Shown here: positions 14,912 to 22,351 of the stretch, piece after piece | How positions within the stretch are numbered: position 1 is the first letter of the stretch | Layout: each line of letters opens with the position of its first letter | From: DAOUMU01 sp034409055 | GTDB lineage: Bacteria; Chloroflexota; Anaerolineae; 4572-78; J111 | Direction: 5' to 3' | NCBI GenBank assembly: GCA_034409055.1 | Contig: DAOUMU010000419.1 | Span: forward strand, 1-31,064 | DNA: 31,064 nucleotides | Translations under genes and position numbers: made by a program | The notes under the pieces: model-generated | Told to the model about the DNA's origin: nothing | Seen by the model: only the letters and a program-made list of their open reading frames with translations | Database searches by the model: none

Positions 14912-17140
14912 ATGGGATTTTTCTTTAACACAATCTGGTTGATTCCGCTCTATCCTCTGCTGGCCTTTGCCATTATTGTGTTGGGCTTGAATCGTAATAA
15001 AAAAGCCAGCGCCGGCCTGGCCGTGGGAGCGATTGCCCTCTCTACGGTCCACTCGTGGATTATTGTTTTCCAAACCGTTGGAGTCTACATGGCCGACGCC
15101 CACCACGGTATCCACATCGCTGGGTGGCAGATGGTTGTGCCCTGGTTGCCCATCGGTTTCAATAAGTTCTATACAGGCTTTGCGGTGGATGGCTTCACGG
15201 CAGCAATGCTCTTTATGGTCCCTTTCGTCTGCCTGATGATCTTTATCTATTCGATGGAGTACATGGAAGGGTACGAGGAGCAATTTGGTCGCTATGCTCG
15301 CTTCTTTGCCTACATAGCGCTCTTTGCCGCTGGCATGCTTATGTTGGTCATCGCCGACAACCTGCTGTTGCTCTTTATTGCCTGGGAGGTGATGGGGCTC
15401 TGTTCTTACCTGTTGATCGGCTTTTGGTTTGAAAAGACCTATCCTGATGCCGACGAGGTGGCCACCCCGCGCGGCTTGGTGCAAACGCTGCAATTTTGGA
15501 AATATGCCGGGCCGGATAAGATTCCGCCCACACTGGCCGGTCTGAAAGCTTTCCTGACCACCCGCGTGGGCGATGTAATGCTCTTTGCCGGCATGCTCAT
15601 TTTGTGGAGTTATGCCGGAACCCTGACCTTCCGCGAAGTCTTCGAGCCTCATATGTTAGAGCATCTGGCCGAGGTCACTTTGTGGGGCGTGCCGGTGGCT
15701 ACCTTGAGTGCGCTGCTCATTTTTGGTGGGGCGGTGGGTAAAAGTGCCCAATTCCCCCTCCACGTCTGGTTGCCCGACGCGATGGAAGGTCCCACGCCCG
15801 TTTCCGCGCTCATTCACGCGGCGACCATGGTTTCGGCCGGTGTCTATCTGGTGGCCCGGATGCTGCCTCTGTTTTCGACTTTTGAACACAGCCCGGCCTT
15901 GCAATGGGTGGCCATTATCGGGGCAATTACAGCCGTAATGGGGGCCACCATTGGGGTGGCTCAATACGATATCAAGCGGGTCCTCGCCTATTCTACCATC
16001 AGCCAGTTAGGGTACATGATGATGGCCCTGGGCATTGGCGGCTTTGCGGCCGGTATCTTCCACCTGCTCACCCATTCCTTTTTCAAGGCCCTACTCTTTT
16101 TGGGCTCCGGTTCGGTCATCCATGCTATGGAACATGGCGCCCATCACGTCCACGACCATCACACCGATCCCCAGGATATGCGCAATATGGGGGGGCTACG
16201 AGATAAGATGTCCGCCAGTTTCTGGGCCTACCTGTTCGGTACGCTGGCCCTGGTGGGCATCTTCCCCTTTGCCGGTTTCTGGAGCAAAGACGAAATTTTG
16301 GCCGAAGCCTTTTTGCATCGGGCTGAGCCGCTTTCTTTCTGGGTTTACATCGCCGGAACAGTGGGCGCTATCTTCACCGCCTTTTACATGGGGCGTCAAA
16401 TAGGCTTAGTTTTCTGGGGTAAGCCTCGGACCGACTTGGCCGCTCACGCTGTGGAACCGGGTAAACGGATGACCTGGCCCTTGTTGATTTTAGCCTTCTT
16501 TGCCCTGACCCTTGGCTTGGTCAATGCCCCCTTCCTGGGTGGCTGGTTACACGGCTTCGCCGGTGAGGTGCACCTTATTGCTGAAGAGGCTGCGCCCGGC
16601 ATTTCATTTGAAGCTGTGCCCTTTAATTTGCAGGTAGCGATTACTTCGACCATTCTTGGTGCATTATCCTTTTTCTTCGGTTGGTGGCTTTACTCCCGCC
16701 TGGCAAGCGCCGAGGCCAAGGACCCGATCGAGCGTATCCCGGTGATTGGCCGGCCGATCTTTACCATCCTGTACAACAAATATTACATTGACGAGATTTA
16801 TCGCGGTCTGCTTATTTACCCCACCGTGTCGCTGGCTACCTTCTGCGGCAAATTTGATTACGATTGGGTGATTAATCGCATCGTTGACTTTGTAGGTAAC
16901 TTGACCCGCCTGGTGGCCGATGGCACCGGCGTTTTCGATCAAATTGCCATCGATGGTTATTTTGTGAATGGTATTCCTGGCCTGTTTAACTGGTTTGGCG
17001 GTCAATTACGTCTACTGCAAACAGGCCGGGTGCAGAACTACCTGTTAATCTTGGTGGTTGGATTGTTGATTTTGGTAGGCATTTACCTGGTCCTGTGGTC
17101 CGGCCAGGGGGTAAGCATTGCCTCCCTGCCCGGTCTGTAG
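14912..17140 (+). CDS. nuoL: NADH-quinone oxidoreductase subunit L
   Basis: NuoL (ND5) is the distal antiporter-like proton pump and carries the long lateral helix. The 742-residue protein has the conserved membrane glutamate in WEVMGLCSYLLIGFW and the channel lysine in GGAVGKSAQFPLHVWLPDA. The segment GPTPVSALIHAATMVSAGVY follows, and the C-terminal hydrophobic part contains the lateral helix. It is longer than Escherichia coli NuoL (613). One visible insertion is the loop after the WEVMG helix (about residues 185-215), and a His-rich loop (HGAHHVHDHH) lies near residue 410. The ribosome-binding site is weak (GGTGA). Confidence 0.96.
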   Translation: MGFFFNTIWLIPLYPLLAFAIIVLGLNRNKKASAGLAVGAIALSTVHSWIIVFQTVGVYMADAHHGIHIAGWQMVVPWLPIGFNKFYTGFAVDGFTAAMLFMVPFVCLMIFIYSMEYMEGYEEQFGRYARFFAYIALFAAGMLMLVIADNLLLLFIAWEVMGLCSYLLIGFWFEKTYPDADEVATPRGLVQTLQFWKYAGPDKIPPTLAGLKAFLTTRVGDVMLFAGMLILWSYAGTLTFREVFEPHMLEHLAEVTLWGVPVATLSALLIFGGAVGKSAQFPLHVWLPDAMEGPTPVSALIHAATMVSAGVYLVARMLPLFSTFEHSPALQWVAIIGAITAVMGATIGVAQYDIKRVLAYSTISQLGYMMMALGIGGFAAGIFHLLTHSFFKALLFLGSGSVIHAMEHGAHHVHDHHTDPQDMRNMGGLRDKMSASFWAYLFGTLALVGIFPFAGFWSKDEILAEAFLHRAEPLSFWVYIAGTVGAIFTAFYMGRQIGLVFWGKPRTDLAAHAVEPGKRMTWPLLILAFFALTLGLVNAPFLGGWLHGFAGEVHLIAEEAAPGISFEAVPFNLQVAITSTILGALSFFFGWWLYSRLASAEAKDPIERIPVIGRPIFTILYNKYYIDEIYRGLLIYPTVSLATFCGKFDYDWVINRIVDFVGNLTRLVADGTGVFDQIAIDGYFVNGIPGLFNWFGGQLRLLQTGRVQNYLLILVVGLLILVGIYLVLWSGQGVSIASLPGL

Positions 17141-17160
17141 AGTGTATTCGAAAACAATGC

Positions 17161-17356
17161 CTGGCTCCCGCATAGGGATGCGGGGCCTACGAATAAAGAA
17201 AATTCTTATATCTCTCTCGTAGAGAGGGCATCCCTATGCCCGGCTACGAAGAAAATTCCTGTATCTCTTTCGTAGAGAGGGCATCTCGATGCCCGGCTAC
17301 GAAGAAAATTTCTATATCTCTTTCGTAGAGAGGGCATCCCGATGCCCGGCTACGAA
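17161..17356. repeat. 53-bp tandem hairpin repeat array between nuoL and nuoM
   Basis: Units begin at 17218, 17271 and 17324 with CGTAGAGAGGGCAT; the period is exactly 53 bp and the third unit is partial. A degenerate unit precedes them (17165-17217). Each unit contains a hairpin with CGTAG/CTACG outer pairs and GGGCAT/ATGCCC inner pairs, followed by an AT-rich spacer (GAAGAAAATT). A related palindrome occurs at 25098-25129. The 245-bp nuoL-nuoM gap holds nothing else apart from the nuoM ribosome-binding site. Confidence 0.88.
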
Positions 17357-17385
17357 TTATATCAAGTTAAGGAGAAATAATCCCG

Positions 17386-18969
17386 ATGCCCTATTTAACT
17401 TTGATGACCTTTATCCCTCTGTTAGGGGCAATCATTGTGATGATGATCCCCAAAGCCCAGGAAAAACTCATTAAGAATTTCTCCGTGGTGATCAGTTTGA
17501 TCCCTTTAGCGATTTCTATTTTCCTGTGGCTGACCTATGTTGACTCTGGCCCTGATGGCGGTAAATATTACTCCGAAATCTATCCCAATGGTCAAAATTT
17601 TAATGTCGTTGAAAATTTTGAATGGATTTCCGCAATTGGGGTTAGATACCATCTGGATGTTGATGGCTTGAGTCTACCGCTGGTGGTGTTGACTACATTA
17701 CTGACAACGCTCAGCCTCTGGTACTCGGCCCGGGTCATTCACAAGCGGGTCAAGGAATTTTTTGCCCTGTTCTTGCTCTTAGAGATGGGTATGTTGGGCG
17801 TTTTTGTGTCTTTGGATTTAATTCTCTTCTACTTTTTCTGGGAAATTGGCCTGGTTCCTATGTTCTTGCTGATCGGTATCTGGGGGCAGCCGCAAGACCG
17901 TCCGCAATACTCGGCCATCAAGTTCTTTATCTATACGCTGGTCGGCTCTGTGGCCATGCTCCTGGCCTTTATTGGTATTTACATCGTCACCGGCACCTGG
18001 GATATGACCGAAATTCCGGCCAAAGCGCCCTTTGCCGATAACCTGGCCCTGGCCACGGCGGCCTTCTGGGCCATCTTTGTGGCCTTTGCCATTAAAGTGC
18101 CAATGTGGCCCTTCCATACCTGGTTGCCCGATGCCCATACAGCAGCGCCTACCGCCGGGTCGGTCATTCTGGCCGGCATCCTGTTAAAACTGGGCGGTTA
18201 CGGGATGATTCGCGTTCTGATTCCCTTCTTCCCCACGGTCTTCCAAAATATGGCCTACATCATTGCTATCTTGGGACTGATCAGCATGATTTATGGGGCC
18301 CTGGTTAGCTTTGCCCAATGGGATTTAAAACGGCTCATCGCTTACTCTTCTGTCAGCCATATGGGCTACTTCATGCTGGGGTTGGCCGCCTCGGTGGCCT
18401 TTTTCCCGGGGGCATCCCAGGCAGTGACCGAGAGTCGAGCCATTGCTCTTAACGGAGCAGTCTTACAAATGGTCAACCACGGTCTGATTACAGGGGGTCT
18501 CTTTTTCCTGGTTGGCGTCATCTACGAGCGTACCCACACCCGCGATTTGAAAGCCTTTGGCGGCCTGTCGGCCAAGCTGCCGGTATTTTACGGGGTTATG
18601 ATGGTGACCGCTTTTGCTTCGTTGGGCCTGCCGGGGTTGGCCGGTTTTATCAGCGAGTTCCTGATTTTCCGGGGTGCTTTCCATATCATGCCCACCTTTG
18701 CCATCGTCGGTGTTCTGGCCATTGTGTTGACCGCAGCCTATATTCTTTACAAAATTATCCAGTACGTCTTCCTGGGTGAATTTAATGAAGAAAGGTGGAA
18801 CCAGATTTTCGATGCCGACCATTGGCCTTTCAAAATGGATATGGATGCCTTTGAGGTAGTGACGATGGCTCCGCTGGTTGTGGGGATGATTGTAATCGGT
18901 ATCACGCCTGCCTTTTTGCTCAATACTATTAACGCGACTAATGTGATCATCTTGGGGGCGTTGCGTTAA
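17386..18969 (+). CDS. nuoM: NADH-quinone oxidoreductase subunit M
   Basis: NuoM (ND4) is the central antiporter-like proton pump of the complex I membrane arm. The 527-residue protein shows about fourteen hydrophobic segments, the conserved glutamate Glu153 in FFWEIGLVPMFLLIG, and the channel lysine in FAIKVPMWPFHTWLPDAHT. These are followed by APTAGSVILAGILLKLGGYG. Length is normal. AAGGAG lies ahead of the ATG. Unlike the tightly packed nuoJ-nuoK pair, it is separated from nuoL by a hairpin array and from nuoN by a 114-bp gap. Confidence 0.96.
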   Translation: MPYLTLMTFIPLLGAIIVMMIPKAQEKLIKNFSVVISLIPLAISIFLWLTYVDSGPDGGKYYSEIYPNGQNFNVVENFEWISAIGVRYHLDVDGLSLPLVVLTTLLTTLSLWYSARVIHKRVKEFFALFLLLEMGMLGVFVSLDLILFYFFWEIGLVPMFLLIGIWGQPQDRPQYSAIKFFIYTLVGSVAMLLAFIGIYIVTGTWDMTEIPAKAPFADNLALATAAFWAIFVAFAIKVPMWPFHTWLPDAHTAAPTAGSVILAGILLKLGGYGMIRVLIPFFPTVFQNMAYIIAILGLISMIYGALVSFAQWDLKRLIAYSSVSHMGYFMLGLAASVAFFPGASQAVTESRAIALNGAVLQMVNHGLITGGLFFLVGVIYERTHTRDLKAFGGLSAKLPVFYGVMMVTAFASLGLPGLAGFISEFLIFRGAFHIMPTFAIVGVLAIVLTAAYILYKIIQYVFLGEFNEERWNQIFDADHWPFKMDMDAFEVVTMAPLVVGMIVIGITPAFLLNTINATNVIILGALR

Positions 18970-18973
18970 GGTA

Positions 18974-19004
18974 AGCGATCAGCGGTTAGCCATCAGCGAT
19001 CAGC
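18974..19004. repeat. Direct repeat AGCGATCAGC, two copies 21 bp apart
   Basis: AGCGATCAGC occurs at 18974-18983 and 18995-19004 in the nuoM-nuoN gap, followed by TTTTTG. It looks like a small dispersed repeat; no binding protein is suggested. Confidence 0.6.
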
Positions 19005-19058
19005 TTTTTGTCTCAGACTTATCTTCTACTATCCCAAGCTGAATGCTGACTCATAAAC

Positions 19059-19077
19059 CCTACGTTACCGTAGGAGG
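19059..19077 (+). promoter_or_regulatory. Small hairpin overlapping the nuoN ribosome-binding site
   Basis: CCTACG (19059-19064), loop TTAC, and CGTAGG (19069-19074) form a 6-bp stem that takes up the first four bases of the Shine-Dalgarno sequence TAGGAGG (19071-19077). The nuoN start is a TTG six bases further on. Partial masking plus a TTG start would lower nuoN translation. This is inferred from sequence only. Confidence 0.45.
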
Positions 19078-19083
19078 TCAAAT

Positions 19084-20571
19084 TTGAACGACTTATTACT
19101 ACTATCACCGGAAATTGTTATCACCCTGGGTGCCTTTGTGGTGCTTACTCTGGAGATTGCCTGGAAAGGCGATCGGAAAAGTGCTACGATTTTGCCCTGG
19201 GCAGCCTTTGTCATCGCTATTATTGCCTTGCTGGCCACGCTTTATATCTGGCCTGTGGCCAGTGACACCTACGGCCTGGCTACCGACGCTGGCAACTTTG
19301 TACCTATGTTGGCTGTCGATCGGCTGGCCCTCTTCTTTAAGATACTGGCCATCTTGACTGTCGCCCTGGTCGGGTTGAGCGCCGTGGATTACCTGAACAT
19401 CCGCACGCCTTTCCGAGGTGAATTTTATGCCTTGACCTTGCTGGCCGGTTTAAGCTTGATGCTCCTCTCCAGTGCCACCAATCTGATCATGATTTACCTG
19501 TCTCTGGAATTTCTATCCGTCACCAGTTATATCTTGACTGCTTATCTACGCCAGGACGATCGCTCTACGGAAGCGGCAATTAAATACTTGCTATACGGAG
19601 CGGTCGCTTCCGGGGTCATGCTCTATGGGTTCTCCTTGTTGTACGGGATAACGGGCAGCGTCGATCTGGCCACAATTGCTCAGAAGTTAGGCGAATCTCA
19701 GGCCAATCTCACCTTCGTCATAGCGGCCGTGCTGATGATTTTAACCGGCTTCGGCTTTAAGATCGCCCTGGTGCCTTTCCATCAATGGTCTCCCGATGCC
19801 TATGAAGGAGCGCCTACGCCGATTACGGCCTTTCTTTCGGTTGGCCCCAAAGCGGCTGGCCTGGCCGTGCTCATCCGGGTTCTGGTCGTGGCTCTACCGG
19901 CCTACGACATCAACTGGACCGTTATCTTGACCCTGGTATCCATCCTGACCATGACGGTCGGTAATCTGATCGCCCTCTGGCAGACCAACATGAAACGGAT
20001 GCTGGCCTACTCCAGTATTGCCCAGGCCGGCTATATGCTGATCGGTCTGGCTGCCTGGACCGCCCAACCGACAAATTGGTCAAGCGGGGTGGATGGTATT
20101 TTGCTTTTCCTCTTCGCCTATCTCTTTACCAACCTGGGCATTTTTGCCATCGCCATTATCCTCGAAAACAAAATGGGGACGGCCAATATTGCTGATTATG
20201 CCGGTCTGATCCGCCGCTCACCCTTCCTGAGTGTGGCCCTGTTGATTTTCTTCCTGTCGTTGGTCGGCATCCCGCCCACCGGCGGCTTTATGGGCAAGCT
20301 GTTTGTCTTTGGGGCGGCCATTGACCAGGGGCTTTATCTGCTGGCCGGGATCGGCATCCTGAATAGTGTAATCTCGGTTTATTACTATTTTGGGGTGGCT
20401 CGCCTGGCCTTTTTCAGTGAGGGGGTCGACGAATCACCTATTCGCGCTAGCCTGCCCATGAATGTGGTGGTCACCGTGACCATGGTTATGACCCTGCTCA
20501 TTGCCTTGTACGGCCAGCCCTTCATCAACCTGGCCAACAGTTCGGCCCAGATTCTGGCGGCGGCTTTTTAG
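19084..20571 (+). CDS. nuoN: NADH-quinone oxidoreductase subunit N
   Basis: NuoN (ND2) is the antiporter-like pump nearest the quinone side of the membrane arm. The 495-residue protein has about fourteen hydrophobic segments, the conserved LSLEFLSVTSYIL stretch and the channel lysine in FKIALVPFHQWSPDAYEGAP. The later RMLAYSSIAQAGYMLIG is also typical. The start is a TTG with TAGGAGG at good spacing. It is the last nuo gene, and a strong intrinsic terminator lies 22 bases after its stop. Confidence 0.95.
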   Translation: MNDLLLLSPEIVITLGAFVVLTLEIAWKGDRKSATILPWAAFVIAIIALLATLYIWPVASDTYGLATDAGNFVPMLAVDRLALFFKILAILTVALVGLSAVDYLNIRTPFRGEFYALTLLAGLSLMLLSSATNLIMIYLSLEFLSVTSYILTAYLRQDDRSTEAAIKYLLYGAVASGVMLYGFSLLYGITGSVDLATIAQKLGESQANLTFVIAAVLMILTGFGFKIALVPFHQWSPDAYEGAPTPITAFLSVGPKAAGLAVLIRVLVVALPAYDINWTVILTLVSILTMTVGNLIALWQTNMKRMLAYSSIAQAGYMLIGLAAWTAQPTNWSSGVDGILLFLFAYLFTNLGIFAIAIILENKMGTANIADYAGLIRRSPFLSVALLIFFLSLVGIPPTGGFMGKLFVFGAAIDQGLYLLAGIGILNSVISVYYYFGVARLAFFSEGVDESPIRASLPMNVVVTVTMVMTLLIALYGQPFINLANSSAQILAAAF

Positions 20572-20593
20572 TTAGTTTTATTGAGGAAACAAA

Positions 20594-20630
20594 AGAGGAG
20601 GCCAAGTTGCGATTTGGCTTCCTCTTTTTT
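20594..20630 (+). terminator. Intrinsic terminator of the nuo cluster
   Basis: The arms AGAGGAGGCCAA (20594-20605) and TTGGCTTCCTCT (20614-20625) form a 12-bp stem with one G-U pair and an 8-base loop, followed directly by a run of T to 20630. This is a textbook rho-independent terminator. Confidence 0.93.
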
Positions 20631-20660
20631 GTTGATGGCGTCCTCAAGGATGAAATTTAG

Positions 20661-20715
20661 GAGCCCAAAGTGCACTTTGGACTCCGGCAGGATGACCCTA
20701 TTTTCGGAATAGGGT
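20661..20715. other. Two small hairpins upstream of the methyltransferase promoter
   Basis: The first is GAGCCCAAAGTG/CACTTTGGACTC (20661-20684, one mismatch, no loop). The second is ACCCTATT (20695-20702), loop TTCGG, AATAGGGT (20708-20715), followed by TCTTT. The second may add to termination of nuo read-through. Both lie upstream of the -10 box at 20743, so they are not part of that transcript. Confidence 0.5.
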
Positions 20716-20742
20716 TCTTTGGTCAATCTGTCCGGCATATTG

Positions 20743-20748
20743 TATAAT
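20743..20748 (+). promoter_or_regulatory. -10 box of the methyltransferase-metalloenzyme pair
   Basis: There is a perfect TATAAT, with TTGGTC (20719-20724) 18 bp upstream as a weak -35. The predicted start near 20755 leaves about 29 nt before the ATG, with AAGGAG in between. Confidence 0.6.
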
Positions 20749-20783
20749 CACTGGCGGCATCCTTCTTTATTAAGGAGATATCA

Positions 20784-21371
20784 ATGGAGCAAGAATTATT
20801 TGACTTACTATCTGAACTCGAAATACAAGACCAGAAAGAACGGAGGCAAAACTTGCCTCCCGAGAAACGTATCCAGGCTATGCATCCTGACTCGGCCAAA
20901 TTGTTGTCGATGTTAGCCATTTCGAAAAAGGCTCAAAATATCGTCGAAGTGGGTAGTAACGTTGGTTACTCTACCCTCTGGTTGGCCTATGCTGCTTCAA
21001 TAACGGGGGGCAAAGTGGTGACCTGTGAGATTGACCCGGCCAAAGCCGAAGCGGCCCGGGCCAATATGGCCAAAGCAAACCTGGCCAAGTACGTTGAAGT
21101 GCTGACGGGCGATGCCCGCGAAGTACTGCGTCATCGAGAGGAACCGGTCGATTTTCTCTTTATCGATGGGGCCAAGGATCAGTATGAAACCTATTTCGAT
21201 GTAGTTTACAAACGGTTAGAGGTTGGGGCGATGATCGTGGCCGATAATGTTGTTTCTCACGAAGATGCGCTGGCCGATTACGTGACCTATGTGCAAAACC
21301 ATCCCAATCTTGAAAGCGTGACCGTGCCCATCAATCGCGGGCTGGAGATTACGGTGAAGGTTTCTGAGTAG
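20784..21371 (+). CDS. O-methyltransferase, class I SAM-dependent (COG4122 type)
   Basis: The 195-residue protein resembles the catechol/caffeoyl-CoA O-methyltransferase family (COG4122, Methyltransf_3), which methylates hydroxyl groups in a divalent-metal-dependent way. Visible motifs are the SAM loop IVEVGSNVGYSTLWLA (53-68), the acidic end of strand 2 in VVTCEID, and the metal/catalytic stretch DFLFIDGAKDQY. The later segment GAMIVADNVVSH matches the metal-ligand region (Asp-Asn). It is slightly shorter than typical members. Its own promoter lies upstream, and it is probably co-transcribed with the metalloenzyme gene 67 bases downstream. The physiological substrate is not evident; tRNA-modifying homologues (TrmR type) are an alternative. 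Confidence 0.85.
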   Translation: MEQELFDLLSELEIQDQKERRQNLPPEKRIQAMHPDSAKLLSMLAISKKAQNIVEVGSNVGYSTLWLAYAASITGGKVVTCEIDPAKAEAARANMAKANLAKYVEVLTGDAREVLRHREEPVDFLFIDGAKDQYETYFDVVYKRLEVGAMIVADNVVSHEDALADYVTYVQNHPNLESVTVPINRGLEITVKVSE

Positions 21372-21380
21372 CAGGTTGCA

Positions 21381-21415
21381 GGGTAGCAGGGGGCAAGGTT
21401 GCAGGGGGCAGGGGG
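21381..21415 (+). other. Potential G-quadruplex motif in a GCAGGGGG repeat
   Basis: Four runs of at least three G occur on the plus strand (21381-21383, 21389-21393, 21404-21408 and 21411-21415), with loops of 5, 10 and 2 bases. They lie inside a degenerate GCAGGG(GG) repeat that fills the 67-bp gap before the metalloenzyme start. The motif is on the mRNA strand and could affect translation or transcript continuation. Confidence 0.45.
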
Positions 21416-21438
21416 CAGGTAGGCGGTAGGGTAGGAGG

Positions 21439-22350
21439 ATGACTAAACGCGTCATTGTTGTCTTTCTGGACGGTGTTGGCCTCGGGGATGAAAACCTCGA
21501 GGCCAATCCCTTTATGCATGTTGAGCTGCCCACCGTGCAAGCGCTCTTGGACGTTCCTCATTTGACCCGGCATGTGGCCGGTACGGTTACTGATCAGGCT
21601 GCCTTATTGGGACTGGATGCCCTGCTAGGGGTACCGGGATTGCCCCAGTCTGCTACCGGTCAAACAGCCATTTTAACCGGGCATAATGCGCCGGCGGTTA
21701 TTGGTGAGCATTACGGCCCCTATCCCGACCAGAAGTTAAGGCAGATACTGGCCCGGGATAGTATCTTTAAAGCCTTGTTAGAGGCGGGGCAGCCGGTGGC
21801 TTACGCCAATGCCTATCCGACCCGCTTTTTAGATCGTTTGAACCGGGGCAAAGGGCGCCTGAGCGCCAATACGCAGGCCGCCCTGATGGCCAACCTCAAA
21901 TTGCGTAGTGGGCAGGATCTGCGCCAGGGACGGGCTATTTCTGCCCTGCTCAATAATGAGTTCTGGCCAGAGCCAGATTTTGAGTTACCCCCTTTGACCG
22001 CTTATCAGGCTGGCACCCAGTTGGCCGGTTTGGCTCAAGAGCACACTCTGACCTTTTTTGAATTTTGGTACTCGGATATCCTGGGGCACAAGAAAAATCA
22101 GGCGGAGTCTCTAAAAACGTTGGGCTTATTGGATGATTTTCTGGCCGGCATCTTGACCGGATCGGATCTGAACCAGTCACTGTTGCTGGTCGTGAGCGAT
22201 CACGGTAATTTTGAAGATTGGACCACCAACAAACATACAAAAAACCCGGCTCTGACCATTTTGGTCGGAGCCGGGTTTCAAGCGCTTGTGCCGCAACTGC
22301 ATTCATTGATAGATCTTAAACCGGTGCTGTTGTCTTATCTTTTGTCGTAG
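21439..22350 (+). CDS. Alkaline-phosphatase-superfamily metalloenzyme (phosphoglycerate/phosphopentomutase-like)
   Basis: The 303-residue protein has the metal-site layout of the superfamily: Asp11 in FLDGVGLGDE, a candidate nucleophile region SATGQTAILTG (Ser71-Thr76), YSDILGH (Asp213, His217), VSDHGNFED (Asp254, His255) and HTKNP (His266). This arrangement matches cofactor-independent phosphoglycerate mutase and phosphopentomutase relatives. The protein is much shorter than true phosphoglycerate mutase (about 510) and lacks a clear inserted transferase domain, so the substrate is unknown. GGAGG lies just ahead of the ATG. The last 110 bases of coding sequence also carry a strong hairpin that reads as a terminator for the convergent gene. 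Confidence 0.8.
   Translation: MTKRVIVVFLDGVGLGDENLEANPFMHVELPTVQALLDVPHLTRHVAGTVTDQAALLGLDALLGVPGLPQSATGQTAILTGHNAPAVIGEHYGPYPDQKLRQILARDSIFKALLEAGQPVAYANAYPTRFLDRLNRGKGRLSANTQAALMANLKLRSGQDLRQGRAISALLNNEFWPEPDFELPPLTAYQAGTQLAGLAQEHTLTFFEFWYSDILGHKKNQAESLKTLGLLDDFLAGILTGSDLNQSLLLVVSDHGNFEDWTTNKHTKNPALTILVGAGFQALVPQLHSLIDLKPVLLSYLLS
22239..22277 (-). terminator. Intrinsic terminator of the DUF711 gene, inside the convergent coding sequence
   Basis: The arms AACCCGGCTCTGACC (22243-22257) and GGTCGGAGCCGGGTT (22263-22277) form a 15-bp stem with one wobble and a five-base loop. On the minus strand the stem is followed by a run of six T (plus-strand A at 22239-22244). It lies about 75 bases after the stop of the DUF711 gene and within codons encoding KNPALTILVGAGF of the metalloenzyme. 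On the plus strand only TTT follows, so it should mainly act on the minus strand. Confidence 0.75.
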
Positions 22351-22351
22351 C

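Noticed and set aside
17161..17356. Tandem repeats considered as a CRISPR array
   Set aside because: Unit and spacer are both repeated, there are no unique spacers, and no cas genes are nearby.
17289..17474. ORF reading through the 53-bp repeats into nuoM
   Set aside because: The 53-bp period is not a multiple of three, the reading is not repetitive at protein level, and it overlaps the nuoM start.
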